Shown: positions 26,278-35,447 of the stretch, one piece after another
Layout: each line of letters starts with the position of its first letter
Numbering within the stretch: position 1 is the first letter of the stretch
Assembly (NCBI RefSeq): GCF_035943795.1
Contig: NZ_DASZBY010000008.1
Span: 1-64,000, forward strand
Length of the DNA stretch: 64,000 nt
DNA from: Aliidongia sp035943795
GTDB taxonomy: Bacteria > Pseudomonadota > Alphaproteobacteria > ATCC43930 > CGMCC-115725
Reading direction: 5' to 3'
Program-made: the position numbers and the translations under genes
Notes under the pieces: model-generated
What the model was told of the DNA's origin: nothing
Databases searched by the model: none
The model's input: only the letters and a program-made list of their open reading frames with translations

Positions 26278-27165
26278 TTACCGCCCGTATTTGTGGCCGA
26301 CCAGCCAGTTGGCCCCGGCGGTCAGCAGCAGGGTGATCAGGATCAGGACGAAGCCGAGGCTGGCGCCGAACGGCCAGTTGGCGCGTTGCAGCACTTGATC
26401 GGCGACGACCGGCGCCATCATTTGGAAGCTGGGACCGCCCAGCAGGACCGGGGTCGCATAGGCGTTCATCGACAGGATGAAGGACAGGACGCCGGCCGCC
26501 AGCAGGCCGGGCAAGGCCAGCGGCAGGGTGACCAGGCGCCAGGTCTCGAACGGTGTGGCGCCGAGGCTGAGCGCCGCCTCCTCCGCCCGGCGATCGATGC
26601 CCTCGATCACGCTGGACAGAGTGAGCACGACATAGGACAGGTTGACCGACACGATGCCGATGATGACGGCGGTCGGGGTGAACATGATGTCGAGCGGCGC
26701 ATCGATCAGGCCCAGCGCACCCAACAGCCCGTTGATGAGCCCCTGGCGGCTGAAAGCCACCATCCAGCCGGCGGCCCGCACAGCATTGCCTGCGAACAGC
26801 GGCAGTACGACGGCCAGCAGCAGCAGGCCCTTATGTCGGCTTTGGGTCCGCGCCAGGAACTGCGCCACCGGCCAGCCGACGATCAGGGTCAAGATCGTCA
26901 CGCTGATCGACACGGTGAGGGTCAGGCCCAGCACATGGCGGTAGTACGGGTCGGTCGCGAGCGTCACGTAATTATCGGCCGTGAACGCCTCGACCATGAA
27001 TTTTCCCGGCACGAAGCTGTTGAAGCTGTAGCGCAGCATCAGCAGCATCGGCAGGGCCAGGAAGACGAGCACGAGCAGGCTCGCGGGGGCCATCGCCCCC
27101 ACGCGCCGCCATGCCGTCGCGCGGGCTGCGAGCGAGCTCAGGCCTTGAACTCCTTGTCCCACCAA
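26278..27165 (-). CDS. ABC transporter permease, spermidine/putrescine type
   Basis: About 295 residues with six predicted helices. The EAA-like cytoplasmic loop, EEAALSLGATPFETWRLVTL, contacts the ATPase. The start is uncertain: TTG at 27165 overlaps the binding-protein stop and keeps an Arg-rich N-terminus that fits the positive-inside rule, while GTG at 27102 and ATG at 27093 lose it. It is the PotB/PotH-like half of the importer whose other subunits lie just upstream in the same operon. Confidence 0.85.
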   Translation of the reverse strand: MVGQGVQGLSSLAARATAWRRVGAMAPASLLVLVFLALPMLLMLRYSFNSFVPGKFMVEAFTADNYVTLATDPYYRHVLGLTLTVSISVTILTLIVGWPVAQFLARTQSRHKGLLLLAVVLPLFAGNAVRAAGWMVAFSRQGLINGLLGALGLIDAPLDIMFTPTAVIIGIVSVNLSYVVLTLSSVIEGIDRRAEEAALSLGATPFETWRLVTLPLALPGLLAAGVLSFILSMNAYATPVLLGGPSFQMMAPVVADQVLQRANWPFGASLGFVLILITLLLTAGANWLVGHKYGR

Positions 27166-28184
27166 TCCTTGAGGGCGCCGTCGTTCTTGGCGAGATAGTC
27201 CTGGTCCTGGTTGATGTAGGTGACGTCCGCCGGGAAATCGATGCGGGCCTTGAGGTCGGCGGGAATGTCGACGTTGTTGACCGTCGGATTATAGCCCATG
27301 CCGCGGGCGAACTGGACCTGGGCCGATGGCTCCAGCAGCCCGTTCAGCCAGGCATAGGCGCCGTCCTTGTTGCGCGCGTTCTTGGCCATCACCTGGTCGG
27401 AGACGTAGAGCACGATGCCTTCCTTGGGGTTGGCCATCTCGATCGGAATGCCGGCGTTCTGCCACATGACCCCACGAGCCTTCCACATGATGCACATCCA
27501 GACCTCTTCGGTCTTGAGTGCCGACGCCATCGCCTCGTTGGTCGGGTAGATCTTGACGCCGGCCTTCTTCAGCTCCAGCAGCTTCGCCTTGCCAGGCTCG
27601 TAGTTCGACATGGTACCGCCGGAGATCATCGCGGCCGACTCGATGGTCGTCTGGTACTGGATGTCGATCACGCCGACCTTGCCGGCATAGGCCGGGTTCC
27701 ACAGGTCGGCGTAGCTGGTGGGCTTGTCCTTCACGAACTTCGGGTTATAGAGGATGACCCGGCCGGTATAGATGTGCGGCACGGAATAGGGCGTGCGCAG
27801 CTTGTCGATCACATGGCTGAAATTCGGCATCTTCTTCAGGTCGAGCTCGGCCAGCGTATCGTTCTTCCACATTTCGTAGCTGCCGGAATGGGTCAGCGCC
27901 ACCACGTCCATCGAGCCGCGCGGCAGCGGATGCTCGGCCAGCAGCTTGGTCTTGCGCGCAGTATCGAGGCCGCTGTCGAACACGATCTGATAGCCGATCG
28001 GCGCCATGATCGGCTGGGCGATATATTGATCCATCAGGTTCTGGTAGTCGCCGCCCCAGGTGCCGACGACGACCGGTCCGCCGGCCGCCTGGGCCTTGCC
28101 GACGAGGGCCGGTCCCAGCCCCGCGAGGGTTGCCCCCGCCCCCATGCCTTGGACGAAACGACGCCGTGTGATGCTTGCCGCCAT
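27138..28184 (-). CDS. Tat-exported ABC substrate-binding protein, PotD/F-like
   Basis: 348 residues. The twin-arginine signal ITRRRFVQGMGAGATLAG ends near AQAAGG. The mature part (VVVGTWGGDYQNLMDQYIAQ) resembles family 1 binding proteins for polyamines and quaternary amines. ATG at 28184 has GGGAGTG upstream. In this operon with an ATPase, two permeases, an amidohydrolase and a GntR regulator, beside hydroxyproline-type genes, its ligand may be an imino acid, betaine or derivative. That is inference. Confidence 0.88.
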   Translation of the reverse strand: MAASITRRRFVQGMGAGATLAGLGPALVGKAQAAGGPVVVGTWGGDYQNLMDQYIAQPIMAPIGYQIVFDSGLDTARKTKLLAEHPLPRGSMDVVALTHSGSYEMWKNDTLAELDLKKMPNFSHVIDKLRTPYSVPHIYTGRVILYNPKFVKDKPTSYADLWNPAYAGKVGVIDIQYQTTIESAAMISGGTMSNYEPGKAKLLELKKAGVKIYPTNEAMASALKTEEVWMCIMWKARGVMWQNAGIPIEMANPKEGIVLYVSDQVMAKNARNKDGAYAWLNGLLEPSAQVQFARGMGYNPTVNNVDIPADLKARIDFPADVTYINQDQDYLAKNDGALKDWWDKEFKA

Positions 28185-28211
28185 GTTCAGCACTCCCGTT
28201 GGTTCTTGGGC

Positions 28212-29270
28212 TCAGGCCCCCGCCACACCCTCCGCACCGAGGCCGACGACGGCCTCCGGCGGAATTCCGACCCCGATTTCCCGACCCGGCTCGACCCCAT
28301 CGAGCCAGCCGCCGCTCGCCTGTTCGACCACCAGCCGATCGCCGCCGGCCAGTTCGAGCGCCACCTCGGCGATCGGTCCCAGATAGGTCACCAGCGCCAC
28401 ACGGGCCGGCACCATGGCCGCGCCGGCCGTCGGCGCCAGGGTGATCGACTCCGGCCGGATCAGCACGGTCGCGGCCCGGTCGAGCGGCCGCGCTGCCGCC
28501 AGGGTCCAGCCGTTGCGGGTGGTGAAACTGTGGCCGGTGCCGGTGCCTTCCAGGAAATTGCCGCGGCCGATGAAGCTCGCGACGAAGCGGCTCGCGGGCT
28601 CGCGATAGAGCTGCTGGGGCGAGCCGATCTGTTCGACCCGGCCGGCATGCATCACCACCAGCCGGTCGCCCAGGCTCATCGCCTCGTCCTGGTCGTGGGT
28701 CACCAGAATGGTCGTGATGCCCAGCAGGCGCTGCAGTGCCTTCAGTTCCTGCCGCACTTCCAGGCGCAGTTTGGCGTCGAGCGCCGACAGCGGCTCGTCG
28801 AGCAGCAGGATGTCCGGCTCGATCACCAGGGCGCGCGCGATCGCGACGCGCTGCTGTTGCCCGCCGGACAGCTGTTTCGACGACCGGTCGGCAAACCCGT
28901 CGAGCCGGACCAGGCCCAGGGCGCGGGCGACCCGGGTCCTGATCTCCGCCTCCGGACGCTTGCGGCGCCGCAGGCCGAACGCGACGTTCTCGAACACCGA
29001 GAGGTGCGGAAACAGCGCGTAATTCTGGAAGACGACGCCGATGTTGCGCCGGTGCGGCGGATCGCGCGTGATGTCGCGGCCACTCAGCGAGACGCTGCCC
29101 TGGCTCGCCTCGACGAAGCCCGCGATCATGCGCAGCGTCGTGGTCTTGCCGCAGCCGGATGGGCCGAGCAGCACCAGGAACTCGCCCTGGGCCACGGTCA
29201 GCGACAGGGCGTCGACCGCGGCATGGTCGCCGTAGAGCTTGGTCAGTCGATCGAGGACGAGAGCGGTCAT
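28212..29270 (-). CDS. ABC transporter ATP-binding protein, PotA-like
   Basis: 352 residues. Walker A GPSGCGKTTTLRMIAG, Q-loop VFQNYALFPHLSVFENVAFG, signature LSGGQQQRVAIARAL, Walker B ILLLDEPLSALD, H-loop VTHDQDEAM, then a C-terminal TOBE-like regulatory domain (ATVLIRPESITL). It powers the importer and is four bases downstream of the second permease gene, so the two are translationally linked. Confidence 0.94.
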   Translation of the reverse strand: MTALVLDRLTKLYGDHAAVDALSLTVAQGEFLVLLGPSGCGKTTTLRMIAGFVEASQGSVSLSGRDITRDPPHRRNIGVVFQNYALFPHLSVFENVAFGLRRRKRPEAEIRTRVARALGLVRLDGFADRSSKQLSGGQQQRVAIARALVIEPDILLLDEPLSALDAKLRLEVRQELKALQRLLGITTILVTHDQDEAMSLGDRLVVMHAGRVEQIGSPQQLYREPASRFVASFIGRGNFLEGTGTGHSFTTRNGWTLAAARPLDRAATVLIRPESITLAPTAGAAMVPARVALVTYLGPIAEVALELAGGDRLVVEQASGGWLDGVEPGREIGVGIPPEAVVGLGAEGVAGA

Positions 29271-29274
29271 CGCC

Positions 29275-30099
29275 TCAGATCACCCGCGCCAGGCCGACGA
29301 TCCGGTCGGTCGCGACCAGCCCGGCCCCGATCAACAGCACCTGCAGGGTCGAGACCGCGGCGATGGTCGGATCGGCTTTCCATTCGAGGTACTGCAGGAT
29401 CGCGATCGGCAAGGTCGTTTCTCCAGGGGCTACCAGGAACAATGAGATTTCGAGATTGCCGAAGCTGACTACGAAGGCGAACAGCGCCGCCGCGATCAAG
29501 CCGGGCCAGATCAGCGGCAAGGTGACCCGCAGGATGACCACCCAGGCGCGCGCGCCGAGGCTGGCCGCCGCCTCCTCGATCGCCGGATCGAGCCCGACCA
29601 GGTTGGCGGTCAGCAGCCGGATGCACCACGGGATGGTCAGCAGCACGTGGGCGCCGACCAGTCCCGGCGCGGAACCGGACAAGGGCACGTCGGTCGCGAT
29701 TTCGATCTGGATGAAGAAGATGTAGAGCGCGGCCCCGATCACGATCGCCGGCACGATGAGCGGCGCCATCAGGAAATTCAGCAGCGCCTCGCGGCCGGGA
29801 AACCGTCCCCGCACCAGCACCAGGCTCGCCGGCAGGCTGACCGCGAGTCCGACGGCGGTCGCGAGCACGGCGACCTCCAGGCTGAGGCCGAAACCGTCGA
29901 CGAATTCCCGCTTGGCGACGAGAGACGTGTACCAGCGCAGCGAATAGCCATCGGGCGGCAGCGACAGGATCTCGTTCGAAAAGAAGCTGAGCCACAGCAC
30001 GAGCAGGATCGGCAGCAGCAGAAAGCCGAACCCGGCCCAGACGGCGGCGCCATAGGCAAGCCGTCCGAGCCGTTCGTGAAGCTGCGTGCCCCGGACCAT
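29275..30099 (-). CDS. ABC transporter permease, PotC-like
   Basis: 274 residues with six predicted helices and the EAA-type loop EEAAASLGARAWVVILRVTL. It is the second permease of the polyamine-type importer. It begins 12 bp downstream of the amidohydrolase gene and ends 4 bp before the ATPase start, consistent with one operon from 32.1 to 26.3 kb. Confidence 0.9.
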   Translation of the reverse strand: MVRGTQLHERLGRLAYGAAVWAGFGFLLLPILLVLWLSFFSNEILSLPPDGYSLRWYTSLVAKREFVDGFGLSLEVAVLATAVGLAVSLPASLVLVRGRFPGREALLNFLMAPLIVPAIVIGAALYIFFIQIEIATDVPLSGSAPGLVGAHVLLTIPWCIRLLTANLVGLDPAIEEAAASLGARAWVVILRVTLPLIWPGLIAAALFAFVVSFGNLEISLFLVAPGETTLPIAILQYLEWKADPTIAAVSTLQVLLIGAGLVATDRIVGLARVI

Positions 30100-30111
30100 G
30101 AGCGATCGGCC

Positions 30112-31350
30112 TTAGGCGGCGAGCCGGTTCTTGTAGAACCGTCCGCCCTTCATGATCGCCGACAGATGGGCGCCCTGGTCCTGGAACAGGCCCAGGTCTT
30201 TGGTCGGGTCGCCATCGACCACCAGCAGATCGGCATAGGCACCCGGCACCAACTCGCCCAATTCGCCCTCGCGCTGCAGCAGCTTCGCATTCACGATCGT
30301 CGCCGACTGGATGATCTCGAACGCCGGCATCACTTCGCTGCGGATCAGAAACTCGCGCGACTGGTCGTCCTGCAACTGGCCCAGCAGGTCGCTGCCGTAG
30401 CAGATCGGCACGCCGGTCTTGCGACACATGTCGAGCGAGCGCAGGCCCGCCTCCAGCACCACGTCGTTCTTTGCGAGGCTATAGTCGGTCAGGCCGAAAT
30501 CCCGTCCGCGCCGCTTCATGGCGTCATAGGCTACGAGAGTCGGCACCAGAAAGGCGCCCTTCTCCTTCATCAGGTCGACCGCTTCCTGGTCCATCAGGTT
30601 GCCGTGTTCGATCGAACGTACGCCCTGGCCGACCGCGCGCTTCACCGCTTCGGCCGAATAGGCGTGGGCGCAGACGTAGGAGCCCCAATGCTGCGCTTCC
30701 TCGACGGCCGCCGCGATTTCGTCCAGGCGGAACTGCAGGCTGTCGAGCGGGTCGGCCTGGGAGGCGACACCGCCGGACACCATGATCTTGATCTGGTTGG
30801 CGCCCTTGCGCAGTTCGTCGCGCACCGCCTTGATCATGTCCGGCACGCCGTCGACGATACGGGTCGTGTAGCTGAGGCCCGAACAGCAGGCGCATTCGAT
30901 CTCGGTCTGGGTCCGCTGGCGGAAATCGCCGTGGCCGCCGGTCTGGCTGATCGCCATGCCCGAGATGAACAGGCGCGGGCCATCGACCAGCCCGGTGTCG
31001 GACGCAACCTGCATGCCCCAGTCGCCGCCGGCCGTGTCGCGGACCGAGGTGAAGCCGCGCATCAGCATGTCGCGCATCAACACGCCCGCCTTGGCCGCGA
31101 GCAGGGTCAGCGGCACGCCAGCCAGATGCTGGATGTTCACTTCCGACAGGAAGATATGGATATGGGCGTCGATCAGGCCCGGCATCAGCACCTTGCCATC
31201 CAGGTCGACCCGCTGGGCCGAGGCCGATTTGATCGGCGTGTCGCTGACCTCCTTGATCCGGTCGCCTTCGACCAGCAATTCGATCCCGTCCTTGATCACG
31301 CCCGAGCGCACGTCGAGAAACCGACCGCCGGTGAACAGAAAACTACCCAT
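30112..31350 (-). CDS. Amidohydrolase superfamily protein (imidazolonepropionase/prolidase-like)
   Basis: 412 residues. Metal-binding positions are seen in GLIDAHIHIFL, a Lys in NQIKIMVSGG, His in CAHAYSAEAV and SIEHGNLMD, and Asp in YGSDLLG, as in the COG1228 group. That group includes Xaa-Pro/Xaa-Arg dipeptidases and cyclic-amide hydrolases. ATG at 31350 gives MGSFLFTGGRFLDV, the usual first strand. Placed between the GntR regulator and the importer, it may release the imported compound from a peptide or ring. The substrate is unproven. Confidence 0.88.
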   Translation of the reverse strand: MGSFLFTGGRFLDVRSGVIKDGIELLVEGDRIKEVSDTPIKSASAQRVDLDGKVLMPGLIDAHIHIFLSEVNIQHLAGVPLTLLAAKAGVLMRDMLMRGFTSVRDTAGGDWGMQVASDTGLVDGPRLFISGMAISQTGGHGDFRQRTQTEIECACCSGLSYTTRIVDGVPDMIKAVRDELRKGANQIKIMVSGGVASQADPLDSLQFRLDEIAAAVEEAQHWGSYVCAHAYSAEAVKRAVGQGVRSIEHGNLMDQEAVDLMKEKGAFLVPTLVAYDAMKRRGRDFGLTDYSLAKNDVVLEAGLRSLDMCRKTGVPICYGSDLLGQLQDDQSREFLIRSEVMPAFEIIQSATIVNAKLLQREGELGELVPGAYADLLVVDGDPTKDLGLFQDQGAHLSAIMKGGRFYKNRLAA

Positions 31351-31394
31351 GCCCCAAGCCCCTCGCCCATCGTGAATTCGGTCAGCCCCGTCCG

Positions 31395-32090
31395 TCACCC
31401 CGGACGATGCTGCCGCAGGAACGCCAGCAGATCCTCGCCGGCACTGTGCACGTGCCGACGCAGCAGATCGCCCGCTTCCTGGGCATTGCCGAGCCGGCAT
31501 AGCTTCATCAATTGAGCATGTTCGGTCCGCGCCCGCTCGACGCCGCTGGTCAGCACCAGCTGCAGCCGCGTGTAGCGATCGGTGTTCCCAAGCAAACTTT
31601 GGACCAGACTGAGCGAGCGGCTGCGTCCGGACGGCCGATACAGCGTCAGGTGGAATGTGGAGTTCATCTCGCCCCAGGCATGGACGTCGGGACCGTTCAG
31701 CGCATGCTCGTAACTGAGCAGGATACGATCGGCGGCGGCCAGGTCGGCCTCGGTCATCCTCGGAATGGCGCGCGCCAGCAGATCTGGTTCCAGCAGCGCG
31801 CGCAGATCGAACAGCTCCGCGATCTCGTCCAGCGACAGGGACGAAACGACGGCGCCGCGGTGAGCATGCAGCGTCACCAGCCCCTCGGCCTCCAGCTGCC
31901 GGAACGCCTCGCGAATCGGAATGCGGCTGATGCCCAGTTCGGCGGCCAGCGCGTCCTGGCGCAGATTCTCGCCCTCGGCATAGTCGCCGGCCAGGATGCG
32001 TTCGCGGATCGCGTCGGCCGCGGCCTCGGTCACCGTCTGGCGCTTCAGGAGCCCGCCTCGCTCGCGCGGTACCGTCGCCGTCACTGCCAC
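31395..32090 (-). CDS. GntR-family (FadR subgroup) transcriptional regulator
   Basis: 231 residues. The winged helix (LRQDALAAELGISRIPIREA, then RQLEAEGLVTLHAHRGAVV) is followed by an FCD ligand-binding domain with acidic/His metal positions (LRALLEPDLLARAIP, EMNSTFHLTLY). It is the first gene of the leftward operon and divergent from the DapA-family gene, with a 17-bp direct repeat between them. It most likely controls both operons in response to the catabolised compound. Confidence 0.92.
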   Translation of the reverse strand: MAVTATVPRERGGLLKRQTVTEAAADAIRERILAGDYAEGENLRQDALAAELGISRIPIREAFRQLEAEGLVTLHAHRGAVVSSLSLDEIAELFDLRALLEPDLLARAIPRMTEADLAAADRILLSYEHALNGPDVHAWGEMNSTFHLTLYRPSGRSRSLSLVQSLLGNTDRYTRLQLVLTSGVERARTEHAQLMKLCRLGNAQEAGDLLRRHVHSAGEDLLAFLRQHRPG

Positions 32091-32155
32091 GCCCGTCGCC
32101 TCCGGTCATCGGTGATCCTGAGCAGGACCATAACAGGTCGATCGTCATTTTGTAA

Positions 32156-32198
32156 GATTGGATAAAATATGCCAATTGCAGGATTGGATAAAATATGC
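32156..32198. promoter_or_regulatory. 17-bp direct repeats in divergent promoter
   Basis: GATTGGATAAAATATGC occurs at 32156-32172 and again, identically, at 32182-32198, a 26-bp period. The AT-rich copies stand out in GC-rich surroundings. The first lies in a partly symmetric block (ATTTTGT ... ATAAAAT). They sit 66-156 bp from the flanking starts. They are good candidates for paired operators of the GntR regulator, but GntR/FadR sites are usually palindromes, so this is inference. Confidence 0.6.
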
Positions 32199-32246
32199 GA
32201 TACGCAGTCATCCTTTCCATTCAACCATCACGGCGGGCGACAGATC

Positions 32247-33161
32247 ATGGTGAAGCAGGTTACTTGGGCGGGCGTATTCCCGGCGGTCACCACGCAGTTC
32301 CACGCGGACGACAGCATCGATTTCCCGGCGACCCAGAAGGTCGTGCGTGCGCTGATCGACGATGGCGTCGACGGCCTGATCGCCTGCGGATCGGTCGGTG
32401 AGAATTCGGCCCTGAGCGCCGGCGAGAAGCGGGAAGTCGTCGCCGCCATCAAGGAAGCGGCGGGAGGCCGGGTACCGGTCATCACCGGCGTCGCCGAGAA
32501 TTCCACGCGCCTCGCCGAGGTCTATGCCCGCGATGTCGAGAATCTCGGCGCCGACGGGCTGATGCTGATGCCCCCGATGGTCTATTCGGCCAGCCCGCGC
32601 GAGATCGTGTCGTTCTTCAAGACCGTAGCGGCCGCCTCCGACCTGCCGATCATGATCTACAACAATCCGCCGGCCTACCGGAACGACGTGACCCCGGCCA
32701 TGGTCCGGGAACTGAGCGACGTCGATACGATCGTCGCCATCAAGGAATCCTCGGGCGACACGCGCCGCTTCGTCGACCTGCAGAACCTCAACGGCGACCG
32801 GTTCCAGCTGTTCTGCGGCCTGGACGACGTGATCCTGGAGACCGGCACGCTGGGCGCGGTCGGCTGGATCTCCGGCCTGTCCAACGTGTTCCCTCGGGAA
32901 TGCCACCAGCTGTTTACCCTGGTGCGCGCCGGCCGGGCCCAGGAAGCCATGCCGCTCTATCGTTGGCTGATGCCGCTGCTGCATCTCGATGCGCGTGCCG
33001 ATCTCGTGCAATGCATCAAGCTGTGCGAGCAGATCATGGGCCGCGGTTCGGAGCGCACGCGCGCCCCGCGCCTGATGCTGGAAGGCGCCGAGCGCGCTTT
33101 CGTCGAGGGCCTGATGAAGACCGCGCTGGCGACCCGGCACCAGGTGGCGGAGGCGGCCTGA
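32247..33161 (+). CDS. DapA-family lyase/deaminase (candidate pyrroline-4-hydroxy-2-carboxylate deaminase)
   Basis: 304 residues, a TIM barrel of the dihydrodipicolinate synthase/NAL family. The Schiff-base Lys166 is in VAIKESSGD and Tyr138 in MIYNNPP; the substrate loop reads CGSVGENSALS instead of the GTTGE of true DapA. In hydroxyproline degradation a member of this family converts pyrroline-4-hydroxy-2-carboxylate to ketoglutarate semialdehyde. The neighbouring epimerase and oxidase support that role. ATG at 32247; the upstream frame contains the promoter repeats. The stop overlaps the next start (TGATG). Confidence 0.88.
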   Translation: MVKQVTWAGVFPAVTTQFHADDSIDFPATQKVVRALIDDGVDGLIACGSVGENSALSAGEKREVVAAIKEAAGGRVPVITGVAENSTRLAEVYARDVENLGADGLMLMPPMVYSASPREIVSFFKTVAAASDLPIMIYNNPPAYRNDVTPAMVRELSDVDTIVAIKESSGDTRRFVDLQNLNGDRFQLFCGLDDVILETGTLGAVGWISGLSNVFPRECHQLFTLVRAGRAQEAMPLYRWLMPLLHLDARADLVQCIKLCEQIMGRGSERTRAPRLMLEGAERAFVEGLMKTALATRHQVAEAA

Positions 33162-34186
33162 TGCCGGCGTTCGGCGGCGTGCCGGAGGGTCGGCACACCT
33201 TCTCCTGCCTCGACGGCCATACCTGCGGCAACCCGGTCCGCCTGGTCACGGGCGGCGGGCCGCATCTCAGGGGCGCCACCATGAGCGAGCGGCGCCAGGA
33301 TTTCCTGGCGCGCTTCGACTGGGTGCGGCGCGCCCTGATGTTCGAGCCGCGCGGCCATGACGTGATGTCCGGCTCTATCCTCTACCCGCCGACCCGGGAC
33401 GATTGCGACATCGCGATCCTGTTCATCGAAGTGTCCGGCTGCCTGCCGATGTGCGGCCACGGCACCATCGGCACGGTCACCATGGCGCTCGAAAACGGCC
33501 TGGTCACGCCGGAGACCGAGGGCACGGTGCGGCTCGATGCGCCGGCCGGCCCGGTGACTGCGACCTATGTGCGCAACGGCGCCCATGTCGACAGCGTACG
33601 GATCCGCAACGTGCCGTCGTTCCTCGCGTTCTCGGACGTGACGATCGAGGTCGAGGGCCTGGGCGAGTTGGTCGTCGACGTCGCCTATGGCGGTAATTTC
33701 TACGCGATCATCGAGCCGCAGAAGAACTATGCCGGCATCGACGCGCTGGGTGCCGACGGCATCCTGGGCCTGAGCCCGAAAGTCCGGGTCGCGATCAACC
33801 AGGCGGTCGATGCGGTCCATCCGCTGGATCCGACCATTCGCGGCATCGGCCACGTGCAATGGACCGACAAGCCGCGCGATGGCCGCGCCCATGGCCGCAA
33901 CGCGGTCTATTATGGCGACAAGGCGATCGACCGCTCGCCCTGCGGCACCGGCACCTCGGCGCGTATGGCCCAGCTTGCTGCCCGCGGACGGCTGTCGGTC
34001 GGTCAGGATTTCGTCCATGAAAGCATCATCGGCACCCTGTTCGAGGGCCGGGTCGAGGCCGCCGAGCGGGTCGGCACGCTGGATGCGATCGTGCCCAGCA
34101 TTTCCGGCTGGGCGCGCCAGCACGGCATCAACACGATCTTCGTCGATAGCCGGGATCCCCTTGCCGGCGGCTTCCAGCTCAGCTGA
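33161..34186 (+). CDS. Proline racemase family: 4-hydroxyproline 2-epimerase candidate
   Basis: 341 residues. Two catalytic Cys are present: Cys98 in MCGHGTIG and Cys261 in SPCGTGTSARMA. This indicates an epimerase/racemase rather than the Thr-containing 3-hydroxyproline dehydratases. The N-terminus has the DGHTCGNPVRLVTGG substrate region. Expected reaction: trans-4-hydroxy-L-proline to cis-4-hydroxy-D-proline. It is coupled by a one-base overlap to the DapA-family gene and followed 9 bp later by the oxidase gene. Confidence 0.9.
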   Translation: MPAFGGVPEGRHTFSCLDGHTCGNPVRLVTGGGPHLRGATMSERRQDFLARFDWVRRALMFEPRGHDVMSGSILYPPTRDDCDIAILFIEVSGCLPMCGHGTIGTVTMALENGLVTPETEGTVRLDAPAGPVTATYVRNGAHVDSVRIRNVPSFLAFSDVTIEVEGLGELVVDVAYGGNFYAIIEPQKNYAGIDALGADGILGLSPKVRVAINQAVDAVHPLDPTIRGIGHVQWTDKPRDGRAHGRNAVYYGDKAIDRSPCGTGTSARMAQLAARGRLSVGQDFVHESIIGTLFEGRVEAAERVGTLDAIVPSISGWARQHGINTIFVDSRDPLAGGFQLS

Positions 34187-34195
34187 AATAGCCCG

Positions 34196-35437
34196 ATGAA
34201 CCAACAGATCGCGATCGTCGGCGCCGGGATCATCGGCATGAGCGCCGCCCGTGCCCTGCAACGGGCCGGCACGGCCGTTACCGTCTACGACCCCGAGGAG
34301 CCGGGCGCGGTCTGTTCGTTCGGCAATGCCGGCAACATCGCGATCGACCATGTCCGGCCGCTTGCGCGGCTCGACGTGCTCGCGACGGTGCCGCGCATGC
34401 TGGCCGACCCGCTGGCGCCGCTCTGTCTCAAATTTGCCGGCCTGCCGCACGCCTGGCCATGGCTATGGCGCGCCGCCGTCGCCGCCCGGCCGGCCCAGGA
34501 GCGACGTGGGACGCGCGCATTGGGAGCGTTGCTGGGTGCGGCGCGCGCCGCCTGGGACGACGAGATCAAGCTGTCCGGGTTGGAAAGCCTGTTCCACACG
34601 GAAGGCGCGCTGGTCGTCTATGAAAAAGCGGGGAGTCTTGCGGCCACTGCCGCGGATGCCGCGATCCTGCGCGAGCACGGCGTCCGGGTCGACATGCTGT
34701 CGGCCGACGAAATCAACCAGCGGGTCCCGGGCCTGGCCCAACAGGCGGCCGGCGGACGCTTTTATCCCGATGCGGCCCACACGGTCGATCCCCGCGGAAT
34801 CGTGACCCATCTGGCCGAACGCTTCGTGGCCGAGGGCGGCACGATCCGGCGCGAGAAGGTCACCGGCTTCCTGCTGGCCGAGGGCCGGGTCGCCGGCGTC
34901 CAGACGGCGCAGCGCGCCGAGACGGTGGACGCCGTCGTGCTCGCGACCGGCCTCGCCTCGCGTCCGCTGGCCGAGCAACTGGGCGCCCGCACGCCGATCA
35001 GCGGCGAGCGCGGCTACCATGTCGTGCTGGAGAACGGTCCGCCGCTCGACCTGTCGGTCACGTTTGCCGAGCGCGGCTTCATCGCAACGCCCATGAACAT
35101 GGGCGTGCGCCTGGCCGGGACGGTCGAGCTGGGCGCCGGCACGGCACCCGACTGGCGCCGTGCCGAGGCGTTGCTGCATCACATGCGGGCACTCTACGGT
35201 CGGTCGGACCTGCGCGAGGCCAGCCGATGGACCGGCGACAGGCCGACGCTGCCCGACTATCTGCCGATGCTGGGGGCCAGCCCGCTCGCCCGCAACGCGG
35301 TCTTCGCGTTCGGCCATCAGCATATCGGCCTGACGCTCGCGGCCATCACCGGCCGCCTGGTGCGCGACCTGGTGCTGGAACGGCCGGTCGAGATCGACCT
35401 CCGGGCCTGCCGCACCGACCGCTTCGGCCGGGTCTGA
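34196..35437 (+). CDS. FAD-dependent D-amino acid (hydroxyproline) dehydrogenase, DadA-like
   Basis: 413 residues. The Rossmann FAD motif IAIVGAGIIGMSAARAL is at the N-terminus. Family segments include CSFGNAGNIA, GERGYHVVLE, TGDRPTLPDYLPMLG and the closing FGHQHIGLTLAAITGRLV. DadA-like enzymes oxidise D-amino acids; with the epimerase this would oxidise cis-4-hydroxy-D-proline to the pyrroline. The ketoglutarate semialdehyde dehydrogenase that completes the pathway is not in the window. Confidence 0.9.
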   Translation: MNQQIAIVGAGIIGMSAARALQRAGTAVTVYDPEEPGAVCSFGNAGNIAIDHVRPLARLDVLATVPRMLADPLAPLCLKFAGLPHAWPWLWRAAVAARPAQERRGTRALGALLGAARAAWDDEIKLSGLESLFHTEGALVVYEKAGSLAATAADAAILREHGVRVDMLSADEINQRVPGLAQQAAGGRFYPDAAHTVDPRGIVTHLAERFVAEGGTIRREKVTGFLLAEGRVAGVQTAQRAETVDAVVLATGLASRPLAEQLGARTPISGERGYHVVLENGPPLDLSVTFAERGFIATPMNMGVRLAGTVELGAGTAPDWRRAEALLHHMRALYGRSDLREASRWTGDRPTLPDYLPMLGASPLARNAVFAFGHQHIGLTLAAITGRLVRDLVLERPVEIDLRACRTDRFGRV

Positions 35438-35447
35438 TGCCGCGGCG

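Noticed and set aside
27111..29468. 785-residue frame opposite the ABC transporter genes
   Set aside because: Rich in Arg, Gln, His and Gly, as expected for the antisense of GC-rich coding DNA; no recognisable domain.
29647..31515. 622-residue frame opposite permease and amidohydrolase
   Set aside because: Same antisense composition; the true genes on the other strand are clear.
32169..32246. Start of the DapA-family gene at 32169
   Set aside because: It would place the 17-bp repeats within coding sequence and adds 26 residues absent from the family; ATG at 32247 is the natural start.
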